DNA of 61,370 nt from Rugosimonospora africana (GTDB lineage: Bacteria > Actinomycetota > Actinomycetes > Mycobacteriales > Micromonosporaceae): the NCBI RefSeq assembly GCF_016862975.1, contig NZ_BONZ01000033.1, forward strand, positions 1 to 61,370, given 5' to 3'. Shown one piece after another: positions 34,399 to 42,919 of the stretch. The translations under genes were made by a program, and so were the position numbers. The notes beneath the pieces were generated by a model. That model was not told the origin of the DNA. It searched no databases and saw only the letters and a list, made by a program, of their open reading frames with translations. Each line of letters opens with the position of its first letter. Position 1 is the stretch's first letter.

Positions 34399-35481
34399 TC
34401 AGTACGGGTTGCCGTGGCCGGGCAGCCGGCAGGTGATCACGGAGGCGACCCGGGCGGCCGGGGACGGCCGAGGGCGCAGCGGCGGCGAGTCGGCACCCGT
34501 ACCGGCGGCCATCCCCGAGACCAGCTCCGTGAACGCGTCCAGCGCGTCGCCGCGGGCACGCCAGCCCAGTTCGGCCTCGGCCCGGCGGGTGGACATCAGC
34601 GGGGCGTTCGCGAGCAGGCGGACCCACCCGGGTTCGGTGGGTTGCAGCCGGGCGTGCCAGGTCAGCGCCGCGCCCAGCCGCAGCGCTGCCACCGGTACCG
34701 GCACCGGCCGGGTGTGGAACCGGTCAGCCACCGCCTGCGCGTCCAGCACCGGCCCGGCGCCCGCCACGTTGAACGCGCCACGGACGTCCGACAGGGCCGC
34801 CCGCACGTACGCCTCGGCCGCGTCGTCGGCGCGTACCGCCTGCAACCGCAGTCGCGGCCCGGCCGGCAGCACCGGGATCCGGCCGAAGCGCAGCAGGCTC
34901 AGCGGCGCCAGCGGACCGATGAAGAACCGGGCGATCTGCGACGCGGCCTCCGGCTGGAACACCAGGGCCGAACGGATCCTGACCACGCGCAGGTCACGGT
35001 GGTTGGACTCCACGTCGGTGAGCAGGTCCTCGACGTCGGCCTTGTCCCGGCTGTAGGTCGAGCCCCGCACGCCGGTGGCCGGCCAGTCCTCCTCGACGAA
35101 GCGGTCCTTGGGCGCGGGCGCGTACGCGCCGACCGATGACGCGACAACCAGCGACGGTACGCTCGCCCGGACCGCCGCCCGCGCGACGTTGGCGGTACCG
35201 ACCAGGTTGGTGCGCCGGATCCTGGCCCGATCGTGGCTCGGCTGGATCTGCCAGGCCAGGTGGATGACGACGGTGGCGCCGGCGAATGCGTTGGTCAGCT
35301 CCTCCACCGCGCCGTCGTCGCCGACGTCGATCCGGTGCCAGGAGACGCCTTCGTACGGGGCCGCGGGTCCGGGCGCCCGGCGGGCGACGCCGGTCACCTC
35401 GTCGACGCCGGGTGCTCCGGCCAGACGCCGCAGCACCGCGGTACCCACGTTGCCGGTCGCGCCGACCACCACCACCCGCAT
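34399..35481 (-). CDS. NAD-dependent epimerase/dehydratase (extended SDR)
   Basis: 360 residues. The NAD motif MRVVVVGATGNVGTAVLRRL starts the chain. VVIHLAWQIQPSHDRARI, VASSVGAYAPAPKDRFVEED and TYSRDKADVEDLL give the catalytic S/T and the Y-x-x-x-K (YSRDK). The final 50 residues include two short helices and an arginine/proline-rich tail. It probably acts on a sugar-nucleotide-like or polyketide substrate; none is indicated nearby. It runs alone, with LysR upstream on the same strand. Confidence 0.87.
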   Translation of the reverse strand: MRVVVVGATGNVGTAVLRRLAGAPGVDEVTGVARRAPGPAAPYEGVSWHRIDVGDDGAVEELTNAFAGATVVIHLAWQIQPSHDRARIRRTNLVGTANVARAAVRASVPSLVVASSVGAYAPAPKDRFVEEDWPATGVRGSTYSRDKADVEDLLTDVESNHRDLRVVRIRSALVFQPEAASQIARFFIGPLAPLSLLRFGRIPVLPAGPRLRLQAVRADDAAEAYVRAALSDVRGAFNVAGAGPVLDAQAVADRFHTRPVPVPVAALRLGAALTWHARLQPTEPGWVRLLANAPLMSTRRAEAELGWRARGDALDAFTELVSGMAAGTGADSPPLRPRPSPAARVASVITCRLPGHGNPY

Positions 35482-35589
35482 CTGGCCCCCATCCCCCGAT
35501 CCGCGCGGGCCAAACGGCGGGTCACCCGGCCGGACGGCCGGGCTCAGGGGTCATGTCGAGCCTCCGCCACAGACCGGCTCCGGCTGTGC

Positions 35590-36474
35590 TCAGGTGGGTG
35601 CGCTGGCCGCGTACAGCAACTCGCGCACGGCCGGTTCGGACTCCCGGTCGGCGCGCCAGACCAGCCGCAGCCGCAGGGTCGGGGCGTCGAGATCCAGCTC
35701 GATGAGGCTGCCGGCCGCGAGTTCGTCGGCGACCGCGAATCGCGGCAGCAGCGAGACGCCCAGGCCGCGTTGCGCCCAGGCCCGCATCACCGGAACGCCG
35801 CCGGCCCGGACCCGCTCGACGTCCGGACCGAACAGCCGCTCGCCGGCCAGCCAGAACGAGCATGCCGGCAGGTTGACCAGCAGCCGCTCGCCGCGCAGGT
35901 CGTCCGGGACCAGCCCCGGAGTGCCGCTGCGCGGGTGGTCCGGTGCCGCCACGACAACCAGCGGTACCGGCTCCAGATCGACGAAGTCCAGCGGCGCGCC
36001 GGGGGTACCGAAGCCCAGCCCGCCCAGGTTCTCGCCGAGGTCCAGCAGCAGGGCGGCGTCCAGGTCTCCGGCGGCGACGGCGGTCAGCAACTGGTCGCGG
36101 GCGCTGTCCGAGCGCACCTCGACGGTGAGGTTCGGCCGGCGCCGGCCGAACCGGGCCAGCAGCTCGGGGACGTGCGTGGCCGCGATGGTCTCCAGGGCGC
36201 CCAGGCGCAGTACCGGCTGTGCCTCGACGGTCTCCCGCCGGGCCTGCTCCGCCGCCTCGAGCAGGCGCCGCGCCCAGCCGGCCAGCCGGGTCCCGGCCGG
36301 GGTGAGCCGCATGCCCTGCGGGCCGCGGTCGAACAGCGCCACCCCGAGCGACTCCTCGAGGCGGCGGATCTGGTCCGACACCGAGGACGGCGCCAGGCCG
36401 AGCTGGACGGCGGCGTCGGTGACCGTCCGCTGGGCCACCACCGCCTCGAACGTGCGCAGCTGCCGCAATTCCAT
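35590..36474 (-). CDS. LysR-family transcriptional regulator
   Basis: 294 residues. The N-terminal winged helix is MELRQLRTFEAVVAQRTVTD, then AAVQLGLAPSSVSDQIRRLE, ESLGVALFDRGPQGMRLTPAG. A typical periplasmic-binding-like effector domain follows. It is divergent from the MFS gene at 36611, with a 21-bp palindrome between them. The pair is likely an inducible efflux or uptake unit. Confidence 0.93.
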   Translation of the reverse strand: MELRQLRTFEAVVAQRTVTDAAVQLGLAPSSVSDQIRRLEESLGVALFDRGPQGMRLTPAGTRLAGWARRLLEAAEQARRETVEAQPVLRLGALETIAATHVPELLARFGRRRPNLTVEVRSDSARDQLLTAVAAGDLDAALLLDLGENLGGLGFGTPGAPLDFVDLEPVPLVVVAAPDHPRSGTPGLVPDDLRGERLLVNLPACSFWLAGERLFGPDVERVRAGGVPVMRAWAQRGLGVSLLPRFAVADELAAGSLIELDLDAPTLRLRLVWRADRESEPAVRELLYAASAPT

Positions 36475-36506
36475 GATCTTTTCCTCCGACCGGGCAACCC
36501 CGCCAC

Positions 36507-36527
36507 GCGTTCGGATATTCCGAACGC
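36507..36527. promoter_or_regulatory. LysR-type operator palindrome
   Basis: Arms GCGTTCGGA (36507-36515) and TCCGAACGC (36519-36527) around TAT form a perfect 21-bp dyad 33 bp from the LysR start and 83 bp from the MFS start. The core has the T-N11-A form expected of LysR boxes. Confidence 0.7.
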
Positions 36528-36610
36528 GGCCGGCGGCGGTGCCGGTGGAGCCGGACGGGCGGCCGCCGCAGCCTGGAACGCGCCACCCTCACCCCTCCCG
36601 AGAGACTCCG

Positions 36611-38020
36611 ATGACCACTGCCGATCCCGTCACCCTCTCCCCCGTCCCGGACTCACGCGGCCGGCCGCGTACCGGGCTCGCCCTGCTGGGCGTGTCGCTG
36701 GGCTACTTCATGGTCCTGCTCGACATGACCGTTTTATCCGTTGCCGAGCCCGACCTGGCCCGGTCGCTGGGCAGCTCGCTGTCCGGCCTTCAGTGGGCGG
36801 TGACCGGGTACACCGCCGTGTTCGGCGCGCTTCTGCTGTCGGCCGGCGCGGTGGCCGACCGGTACGGCGCGCACCGGGTGTTCCGCTTGGGCATCGGCGC
36901 GTTCGGCCTCGGCTCGCTGCTGTGCGCGCTGGCGCCGGACATCGCCACCCTGGTCGTGCTGCGCGGGCTGCTCGGTGTCGCGGCGGCGGCCAGCGTTCCC
37001 GCCTCGCTGGCGCTGATCGCGGCGCTCTACCCGGAGCCGGCCGCGCGTGCCCGGGCGGTGGCCACCTGGGCGGCGGTCAGCGGGGCGGCGCTCGCGGCCG
37101 GCCCGATCGCCGGCGGGGTGCTCGTCGACGTCGCCGGATGGCGCGCGATCTTCCTGATCAACGTGCCGCTGGCCGGCGTCACGCTGGCTCTGACCGCGAC
37201 CCGCGCGGTGCGCGGCGCCCGCGGCCAGCGGACGATCGACTGGGCCGCGCAGCTGGCCGCGTGTGCGGCGCTGGGGCTGTTGACCGACGCGCTCATCGCG
37301 GTGGGCTCCGGATCCGTCGCGCACGCGGCGGTCTCCGCCGCCGCGACCGTCGCCGCCGGTGTGCTCTTCGCGGCGTTGCAGCGCCGCGCCCGCAAGCGGG
37401 GCAGGGCGCCGGTCATCCCGGCCGCTGTGGTGCGGTCGCCGGGGATGCGCCCGGCCCTGCTGGCGGCCGCGGCGGTCAACTTCGCGATGTCCGGGATCCT
37501 GTTCGTACTGCCGCTGCTGTTCCAGCGGGTACTGCGGCTGTCGCCGGTCGAGGTCGGGCTCGCCTTCCTGCCGATGACGCTCCCGTTCGCGGTCAACCCA
37601 CCGCTGACCGGCCGGCTCGTCGCCCGGATCGGCCCGTGGCGTCCGATGCTGGCGGGCCTCGGGCTGCTGGCCGTGGGTGGCCTCGCACTCGCGGCGGCGG
37701 TGCTGGCCGGCGACGGGTACCCGGCGATGGTCGCCGGCCTGGTGTGCACCGGTTGCGGCGTCTCGCTGGCTCTTCCGGCGCTGGCCACGGCGGTGGTCGC
37801 CACCGCGCCGGCCGGCAGCGCGGGAGCGGCCGGCGGGCTGCTCAACGCGGTCCGGCAGGTGGGCGCGACGCTCGGGGTGGCCGTGCTGGGAGCGGTCGCC
37901 GGGACGGGCGCGGCCGGTACCGCCGCCGCTCTGGCGCTGGCCGCGGCCGGGTGCGTCGCGGCCGCGTGCGTCGCGGCGGTTCTGGGTCTCGGCCGCCGGG
38001 CGGGACGGAGCGCCCGCTGA
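36611..38020 (+). CDS. MFS drug/metabolite efflux transporter (DHA2/QacA type)
   Basis: 469 residues with 12-14 membrane helices. ATG 36611 is chosen; the long open frame before it is a shadow of the LysR gene. Motifs: VLLDMTVLSVAEPDLARSLG, LQWAVTGYTAVFGALLLSAG, ADRYGAHRVF and RGLLGVAAAASVPASLALIA. Helix 5 carries motif C-like GAALAAGPIAGGVL. It probably exports a hydrophobic compound that LysR senses. It is followed by a 32-bp repeat pair and the LLM gene. Confidence 0.92.
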   Translation: MTTADPVTLSPVPDSRGRPRTGLALLGVSLGYFMVLLDMTVLSVAEPDLARSLGSSLSGLQWAVTGYTAVFGALLLSAGAVADRYGAHRVFRLGIGAFGLGSLLCALAPDIATLVVLRGLLGVAAAASVPASLALIAALYPEPAARARAVATWAAVSGAALAAGPIAGGVLVDVAGWRAIFLINVPLAGVTLALTATRAVRGARGQRTIDWAAQLAACAALGLLTDALIAVGSGSVAHAAVSAAATVAAGVLFAALQRRARKRGRAPVIPAAVVRSPGMRPALLAAAAVNFAMSGILFVLPLLFQRVLRLSPVEVGLAFLPMTLPFAVNPPLTGRLVARIGPWRPMLAGLGLLAVGGLALAAAVLAGDGYPAMVAGLVCTGCGVSLALPALATAVVATAPAGSAGAAGGLLNAVRQVGATLGVAVLGAVAGTGAAGTAAALALAAAGCVAAACVAAVLGLGRRAGRSAR

Positions 38021-38022
38021 GT

Positions 38023-38107
38023 GGGGCGGCCACCGAGCGCGGAGCGGGCGTCGACCGCGGAGCGGGAGCCAAGCGGGGCGGCCACCGAAGCGCGGAACGG
38101 GCGTCGA
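38023..38107. repeat. Two 32-33-bp direct repeats in an intergenic region
   Basis: GGGGCGGCCACCGA begins each copy (38023-38054 and 38075-38107), ending GGGCGTCGA. The copies differ by one insertion and one substitution. They lie between the MFS stop and the LLM start and contain no gene. Confidence 0.65.
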
Positions 38108-38144
38108 GCGGGGTGGGCGGTGCGTGCGGTTATCGTTGTCCGGC

Positions 38145-38942
38145 ATGGATCTGCGGTACGCGGTCGGGCTGCCCGTCGTCGGCGAGTTCGGTGATGTCCA
38201 CACGCTGGTCGAGCTGGCGGTCGCCGCGCAGCGGCACGGCTGGGACGGCGTCTATCTGTGGGATCACGTGCTCTACCACGAGTCCGGATGGCCGGTCGCC
38301 AGTCCGGTCGTGGCCGCCTCGGCGATCGCCGCCGCGACCGACCGGCTGCGCGTCATCATGGCCGTGAACCTGCCGCGCCGCCAGATCCTCGACGTCGCGC
38401 GGGACACCGCCACCATCGACGCGCTGTCCGGCCGGCGGCTCACCGTGCTGGCCGTGCTCGGCTCGATGGAGCGCGAGTACACCGACGGCGGGCTGGACGC
38501 CGACCCGCGCACCCGTGGCCGCGCTCTCGACGAACGCCTGACCCGGCTGCGCGACCTGTGGGCCGAGTGGGACGTGCCCCGCGTCCCGGTCTGGTGCGGC
38601 GGCCGGTGGCCACGCCGTGCCGGACTGCGGCGGGCGGCGCGGTGCGACGGCGCGATGCCCACGTTCGAGGGCCTGTGGCCGCCCGGCACGGTGCCGGTCG
38701 ACCGGTTCGCGGCGGCCGCCTCGTTCGTGCGCGATCTGGCCCCGGGTCCACTCGACATCGCGGTCGAGGGCAGCACCGCCGGGCCGGCGGAGGCCGCGCT
38801 GGTCGCGCCGTACGCCGCGGCGGGACTGACCTGGTGGGTCGAGGCGCTCGGCTGGTGGCGGGGCGACCTGCGCGCGGCGGCGGCCCGGATCGCCGCCGGC
38901 CCGCCGGCAGCGGGGCGAGATCCAGGCCCTCGACACGGGTGA
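38145..38942 (+). CDS. LLM-class flavin/F420-dependent oxidoreductase
   Basis: 265 residues from ATG 38145. The TIM-barrel luciferase-like fold is indicated by VELAVAAQRHGWDGVYLWDH, ASAIAAATDRLRVIMAVNL and ARDTATIDALSGRRLTVLAV. It is shorter than most members, and the C-terminal third is weakly conserved. The start has no ribosome-binding site. TATCGT lies 8 nt before ATG and could be a -10, so the mRNA may be leaderless. The substrate and the choice of FMN or F420 are unknown. Confidence 0.85.
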   Translation: MDLRYAVGLPVVGEFGDVHTLVELAVAAQRHGWDGVYLWDHVLYHESGWPVASPVVAASAIAAATDRLRVIMAVNLPRRQILDVARDTATIDALSGRRLTVLAVLGSMEREYTDGGLDADPRTRGRALDERLTRLRDLWAEWDVPRVPVWCGGRWPRRAGLRRAARCDGAMPTFEGLWPPGTVPVDRFAAAASFVRDLAPGPLDIAVEGSTAGPAEAALVAPYAAAGLTWWVEALGWWRGDLRAAAARIAAGPPAAGRDPGPRHG

Positions 38943-39006
38943 GATCCAGGCCCGGGCGCGGTGGGGCATCCACCCCCAGGCGACCCCGGCCAGGCGACGT
39001 CGACAA

Positions 39007-39018
39007 ATGGAAATCCAT
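39007..39018. promoter_or_regulatory. ATGGA-AA-TCCAT dyad upstream of GH35
   Basis: A perfect 12-bp inverted repeat 85 bp before the GH35 start, just before TTGACT (39030-39035), a possible -35. The latter and the following GCATCGAA resemble the GH53 upstream region. It may be an operator, but the evidence is slight. Confidence 0.3.
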
Positions 39019-39102
39019 GGGTGGACCTGTTGACTCCACGCATCGAAACTGGTCACGATACGACAGACTCGAACGGTGCGTCCGGCGGAAAGGGTTTTCC
39101 CC

Positions 39103-42100
39103 ATGGGCTTCGTCCGGAAAGCGGGAGCCGCCGTCAGCGCGGCCGCGCTGGTTGTCGTCGGGCTCGTCGCCGGGCCGGCCCCGGCGCATCCGCCCGCCGG
39201 TGCGCACCCGCACACCGTCACCTGGGACCAGTACTCGCTGATGGTCGACGGCCGGCGCACCCCGGTGTGGTCCGGCGAGTTCCACCCGTTCCGGCTGCCC
39301 AGCCCGAGCCTGTGGAACGACGTCCTGGAGAAGATGAAGGCCGAGGGCTACACCGCCGTCTCGCTGTACTTCGACTGGGGCTACCACTCCCCCGCGCCCG
39401 GCGCCTACGACTTCACCGGCGTGCGCGACATGGACCGGGTGCTCGACGACGCCGCCCGGATCGGGCTGTATGTCATCGCCCGGCCAGGCCCATACATCAA
39501 CGGCGAGGTGGACGCCGGCGGGTTCCCCGGCTGGCTGACCACGCAGGCCGGCAGGGCGCGCACGAACGCCCCGGACTACCTCGCGGCCACCGACGAGTGG
39601 CAGAGCCAGATCGACGCCGTCGTGGCCCGGCACCAGCTCACCAACGGCACCGGGACCGTTCTGGCGTACCAGATCGAGAACGAACTCGCGTCGACCAGCA
39701 GCGCCGAGCGCGACTACCTCGACCACCTGGACGCCAAGGCGAAAGCCGACGGCATCACCGTGCCCATCTTCACCAACGACAAGGGCCGCAACGGGTACTG
39801 GGTGCCGGCCGGCTCCACCGTGCCGGGCACCGTACCGGGGCCGGTCGACCTGTACTCCTTCGACGGCTACCCGGGCGGCACCTGCCACACCGACGGCACG
39901 GTCGGCGGCCCGTCCGCCGCGCCGGACTGGGGCATCTGGGGACCCGGTGGCGCGAAGGGCGGCGCGAGCGCGTCGGACACCAGCCCCGGGTTCACCGCGG
40001 AGTTCGGCGGCGGCTGGTTCGACTACTGGGGCAGCGTCGGCACGTACCCGTGCACGGCGGTGCGCCAGGGTCCGGGATACGAGCGGGTGTTCTACGAGAC
40101 GAACATCGCCAACCGGCTCACCATGCAGAACTTCTACATGACCTTCGGTGGCACGTCGTGGGGCTGGCTGCCGGCGCCGGTCGTCTACACCTCGTACGAC
40201 TACGGCGCGGCGATCGACGAGGCGCGGCAACTGCGGCCGAAGGCCACCGCGATGAGGCCGATCGGGTACTTCCTGCAGAGCGTCACGCCGATCCTGCGGG
40301 TGGACGCCGGCACGCCGGTCACCCCGTCCAACCCGAAGATCAAGGTGTACCACGACGTGAACGCGCAGACCGGCACCCAGTTCTTCATCGCCAGCCACAA
40401 CCCATCCAGCGCCACGACCGACGACGCCTTCACGTTCCCGATCAGCACCCCGGACGGCGACTACACGCTGTCCTCCCGGCTGAACGGGCAGGACGCGAAG
40501 ACCCTCGTCGCCGACTACGACCTCGGCGACGCCGCGCACCTGGTGTACTCCACCTCGGAGATCGAGACCCTGTTCCCGCGCGACGGCGGGGAGCTGGCGC
40601 TGCTGTACGGGCGCGACGGCGAACCCGGGCAGACCGTCCTGCGGTACCGCGACGCCCCCACGGTACGGGTGCTCGCCGGCACCGTGGACAGCGCGTACGA
40701 CGCCGCCACCGGCGACCTGACGCTGAACTACACGCACACCGGACTGGCCCAGGTGAGCGTCACCGGCGGCGGCCGGCCGCCACTGCTGCTGTTGCTGGCC
40801 GACCAGAGCACCGCGGACACCCTGTGGCGCCAGGACACCGCGGCCGGCACGGTGCTGGAGCGCGGACCGGAACTGGTCCGGGCGGCGCAGGCGCACGGCG
40901 GCACGCTCGCGCTGACCGGCGACACGTCCACCGCGCAGCCGCTGGAGATCTGGGCGCCGGCCGGGGTGCACGCGGTGACCTGGAACGGTGCTCGCACACC
41001 GGTGCGCCGCTCCGCCTCCGGTACGCTGATCGCGCGCGACGACCTGCCCGGCCCGGCACCGGTGAAGCTGCCCGACCTGTCGAAGGCCACCTGGCACTAC
41101 GCCGCCGAATCCCCCGAGGCGCAGCCCGGCTTCGACGACTCCGCCTGGGCGGTGGCCGACAAGACGACGACCAACAGCACCACCAAGCCACCGGCCGGCG
41201 CGCCCGTGCTGACCGCCGACGACTACGGCTTCCACCACGGCGACGTCTGGTACCGGGGCAGCTACACCGTGACCGGCACCGGTCCGGCCACGGTCAGCCT
41301 GCGCTACGGAGGCGGCGGCGCCGGGCTGCTCCAGGCGTGGCTCGACGGCACCTACCTCGGCCAGAACGAGCTCCCCAACGCGGTCGCGTCGCCGCCGACC
41401 ACCGGGACCGCGACGTTCGACGTACCGGCCGGCCTGGCCACCCCCGGCACGCACGAGCTGTCGGTGATGGTGCGCGACGACGGGCACAACGAGGACGGCG
41501 GCGTGAACGACGCCCAGAAGGAGGGCCGGGGCCTGATCTCGGCGGGCTTCGCCGACCCGGCCGGCGCACCGCTGGCGCTCGCGCCGATCTGGAAGGTGCA
41601 GGGCAACCAGGGCGGCGAGCAGATCACCGACACGGTCCGCGGCGCGGTCAACAACGGCGGGCTCTACGGCGAGCGGGCCGGCTGGTACCTGCCCGGCTAC
41701 CCGGACGCCGGCTGGTCCACCCGTACCGTGCCGGACACCGCGTCGGCCGCCGGCACGGCGTGGTACCGCACCGCGTTCTCCGTGAACGTACCGGCCGCCG
41801 ACGACGCGTCGCTGGGGCTGACGATCGGCGACCCGGCCGTACCGCAGTCGCCGACCGCGCACTACCGGGCGCTGATCTTCGTCAACGGCTGGAACCTGGG
41901 CCAGTACGTGTCCGACGCCGGTCCGCAGCACACGTTCGTCATCCCGAACGGCGTGCTGAACCCGCACGGCGCCAACACCGTCGCGCTGGCCGTCACCGCC
42001 GACGGCGCACCGGCCTCGGCCCTGGAGTCGGTCGCGCTGACCAATCTCGGCACGGTACGCGGCGGGGTTCCGGTGGCGATGGACTTCTCGCCCGGGTACG

Positions 42101-42396
42101 CGCCACCGTCGCCGCGTCTGCCCGACCGGGTGCGGGCGGTGGCCGGTACGCCGGTCACCGAGACGGCGACGGTCACGGTACCGGCGGACGCCCGGGGCGC
42201 GGCCCTGACCGCCACCCTCGACTGGGGCGACGGCAGCGTGTCGGCGGGCGTACCGGTGACCGGCGGCACGGTCACCGCCACGCACACCTACGCGCGTCCA
42301 GGTACGCACCGGGTGACCGTCCGGCTCGACGACGCGTACGGCTCCGGCCGGCTCGCCTCGGCCACCGGTACCGTGCGGGTCTCGCCGCACCGGTAG
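39103..42396 (+). CDS. Secreted GH35 beta-galactosidase with C-terminal PKD domain
   Basis: 1097 residues from ATG 39103, with GGAAAGGG about 10 nt upstream; GTG 39076 is an alternative. A short signal peptide (AAVSAAALVVVGLVAGPAPA) precedes the barrel VDGRRTPVWSGEFHPFRLP. The acid/base Glu is in QIENELAS (E194) and the nucleophile in TAEFGGGWFDYWG (E300). Long stretches are nearly identical to the paralogue at 1677-5813 (YFDWGYHSPAPG, DFTGVRDMD, RPGPYING). The tail differs: instead of NPCBM it ends in a PKD-type domain (LDWGDGSVSAG, HTYARPGTHRVTV). The acid/base motif is NEL rather than NEY. It probably works on galactan-derived oligosaccharides outside the cell. Confidence 0.93.
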   Translation: MGFVRKAGAAVSAAALVVVGLVAGPAPAHPPAGAHPHTVTWDQYSLMVDGRRTPVWSGEFHPFRLPSPSLWNDVLEKMKAEGYTAVSLYFDWGYHSPAPGAYDFTGVRDMDRVLDDAARIGLYVIARPGPYINGEVDAGGFPGWLTTQAGRARTNAPDYLAATDEWQSQIDAVVARHQLTNGTGTVLAYQIENELASTSSAERDYLDHLDAKAKADGITVPIFTNDKGRNGYWVPAGSTVPGTVPGPVDLYSFDGYPGGTCHTDGTVGGPSAAPDWGIWGPGGAKGGASASDTSPGFTAEFGGGWFDYWGSVGTYPCTAVRQGPGYERVFYETNIANRLTMQNFYMTFGGTSWGWLPAPVVYTSYDYGAAIDEARQLRPKATAMRPIGYFLQSVTPILRVDAGTPVTPSNPKIKVYHDVNAQTGTQFFIASHNPSSATTDDAFTFPISTPDGDYTLSSRLNGQDAKTLVADYDLGDAAHLVYSTSEIETLFPRDGGELALLYGRDGEPGQTVLRYRDAPTVRVLAGTVDSAYDAATGDLTLNYTHTGLAQVSVTGGGRPPLLLLLADQSTADTLWRQDTAAGTVLERGPELVRAAQAHGGTLALTGDTSTAQPLEIWAPAGVHAVTWNGARTPVRRSASGTLIARDDLPGPAPVKLPDLSKATWHYAAESPEAQPGFDDSAWAVADKTTTNSTTKPPAGAPVLTADDYGFHHGDVWYRGSYTVTGTGPATVSLRYGGGGAGLLQAWLDGTYLGQNELPNAVASPPTTGTATFDVPAGLATPGTHELSVMVRDDGHNEDGGVNDAQKEGRGLISAGFADPAGAPLALAPIWKVQGNQGGEQITDTVRGAVNNGGLYGERAGWYLPGYPDAGWSTRTVPDTASAAGTAWYRTAFSVNVPAADDASLGLTIGDPAVPQSPTAHYRALIFVNGWNLGQYVSDAGPQHTFVIPNGVLNPHGANTVALAVTADGAPASALESVALTNLGTVRGGVPVAMDFSPGYAPPSPRLPDRVRAVAGTPVTETATVTVPADARGAALTATLDWGDGSVSAGVPVTGGTVTATHTYARPGTHRVTVRLDDAYGSGRLASATGTVRVSPHR

Positions 42397-42406
42397 CCTC
42401 GCGATC

Positions 42407-42856
42407 ATGGACTGCGTCTCCTGCGCCGGCAACGACCGGTTCGACACGCTGCCGCCCCGGGAACGGGTGGCGGCGGACGCCGAATGGCGGGTGGCACACG
42501 CGCTGGACTCGGCGCTGCCCGGCTGGCTGGTGCTGCTGCCGCGCCGGCACGTCGAGTCGATCGCCGAGCTGACCGACGCCGAGGCGGCGAGCCTGGGCGT
42601 CTGGCAGGTACGGCTGTCCCGGGCGCTGCGCGAGGTGACCGGCTGCCCGAAGACGTACGTGGTGCAGTTCGCCGAGAGCGAACGGTTCCACCACGTGCAC
42701 TTTCACGTGGTGCCTCGGGCCGCCGACCCGCCCGGTGACCGGCGCGGGGTGGGCGTGTTCGGGTACCTCGGCGCGCCGGCGGAGCAGCAGGTGTCCGAAC
42801 GGCGCCGGGACGAGCTGGCCGGGGCGCTGGCGGCCCACCTGCGGGCCGGCGAGTAG
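42407..42856 (+). CDS. HIT-family nucleotide-binding protein
   Basis: 149 residues. ATG 42407 lies 11 bp after the GH35 stop. The histidine triad is FHHVHFHVVPRAAD. An N-terminal CVSCAGN pair of cysteines suggests a zinc ribbon. LPGWLVLLPRRHVESIAEL is the usual HIT strand-helix. It likely hydrolyses nucleoside phosphoramidates or dinucleoside polyphosphates. No functional link to the galactosidase is evident, though the spacing allows co-transcription. Confidence 0.9.
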   Translation: MDCVSCAGNDRFDTLPPRERVAADAEWRVAHALDSALPGWLVLLPRRHVESIAELTDAEAASLGVWQVRLSRALREVTGCPKTYVVQFAESERFHHVHFHVVPRAADPPGDRRGVGVFGYLGAPAEQQVSERRRDELAGALAAHLRAGE

Positions 42857-42919
42857 GCCTACGGCCCCGGCCCCGGCCGGGTTAACTCCGGCGCGGAGTC
42901 CTGGCGGTGCCGGATGGGG

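Noticed and set aside
35075-36610. N-terminal 512-residue extension of the MFS gene
   Set aside because: This part lies antisense to the epimerase and LysR genes and has no membrane helices. The true start is ATG 36611.
38440-42447. 1335-residue minus-strand frame opposite the second GH35 gene
   Set aside because: Same reason. Codon-position GC and domain content support only the plus-strand gene.
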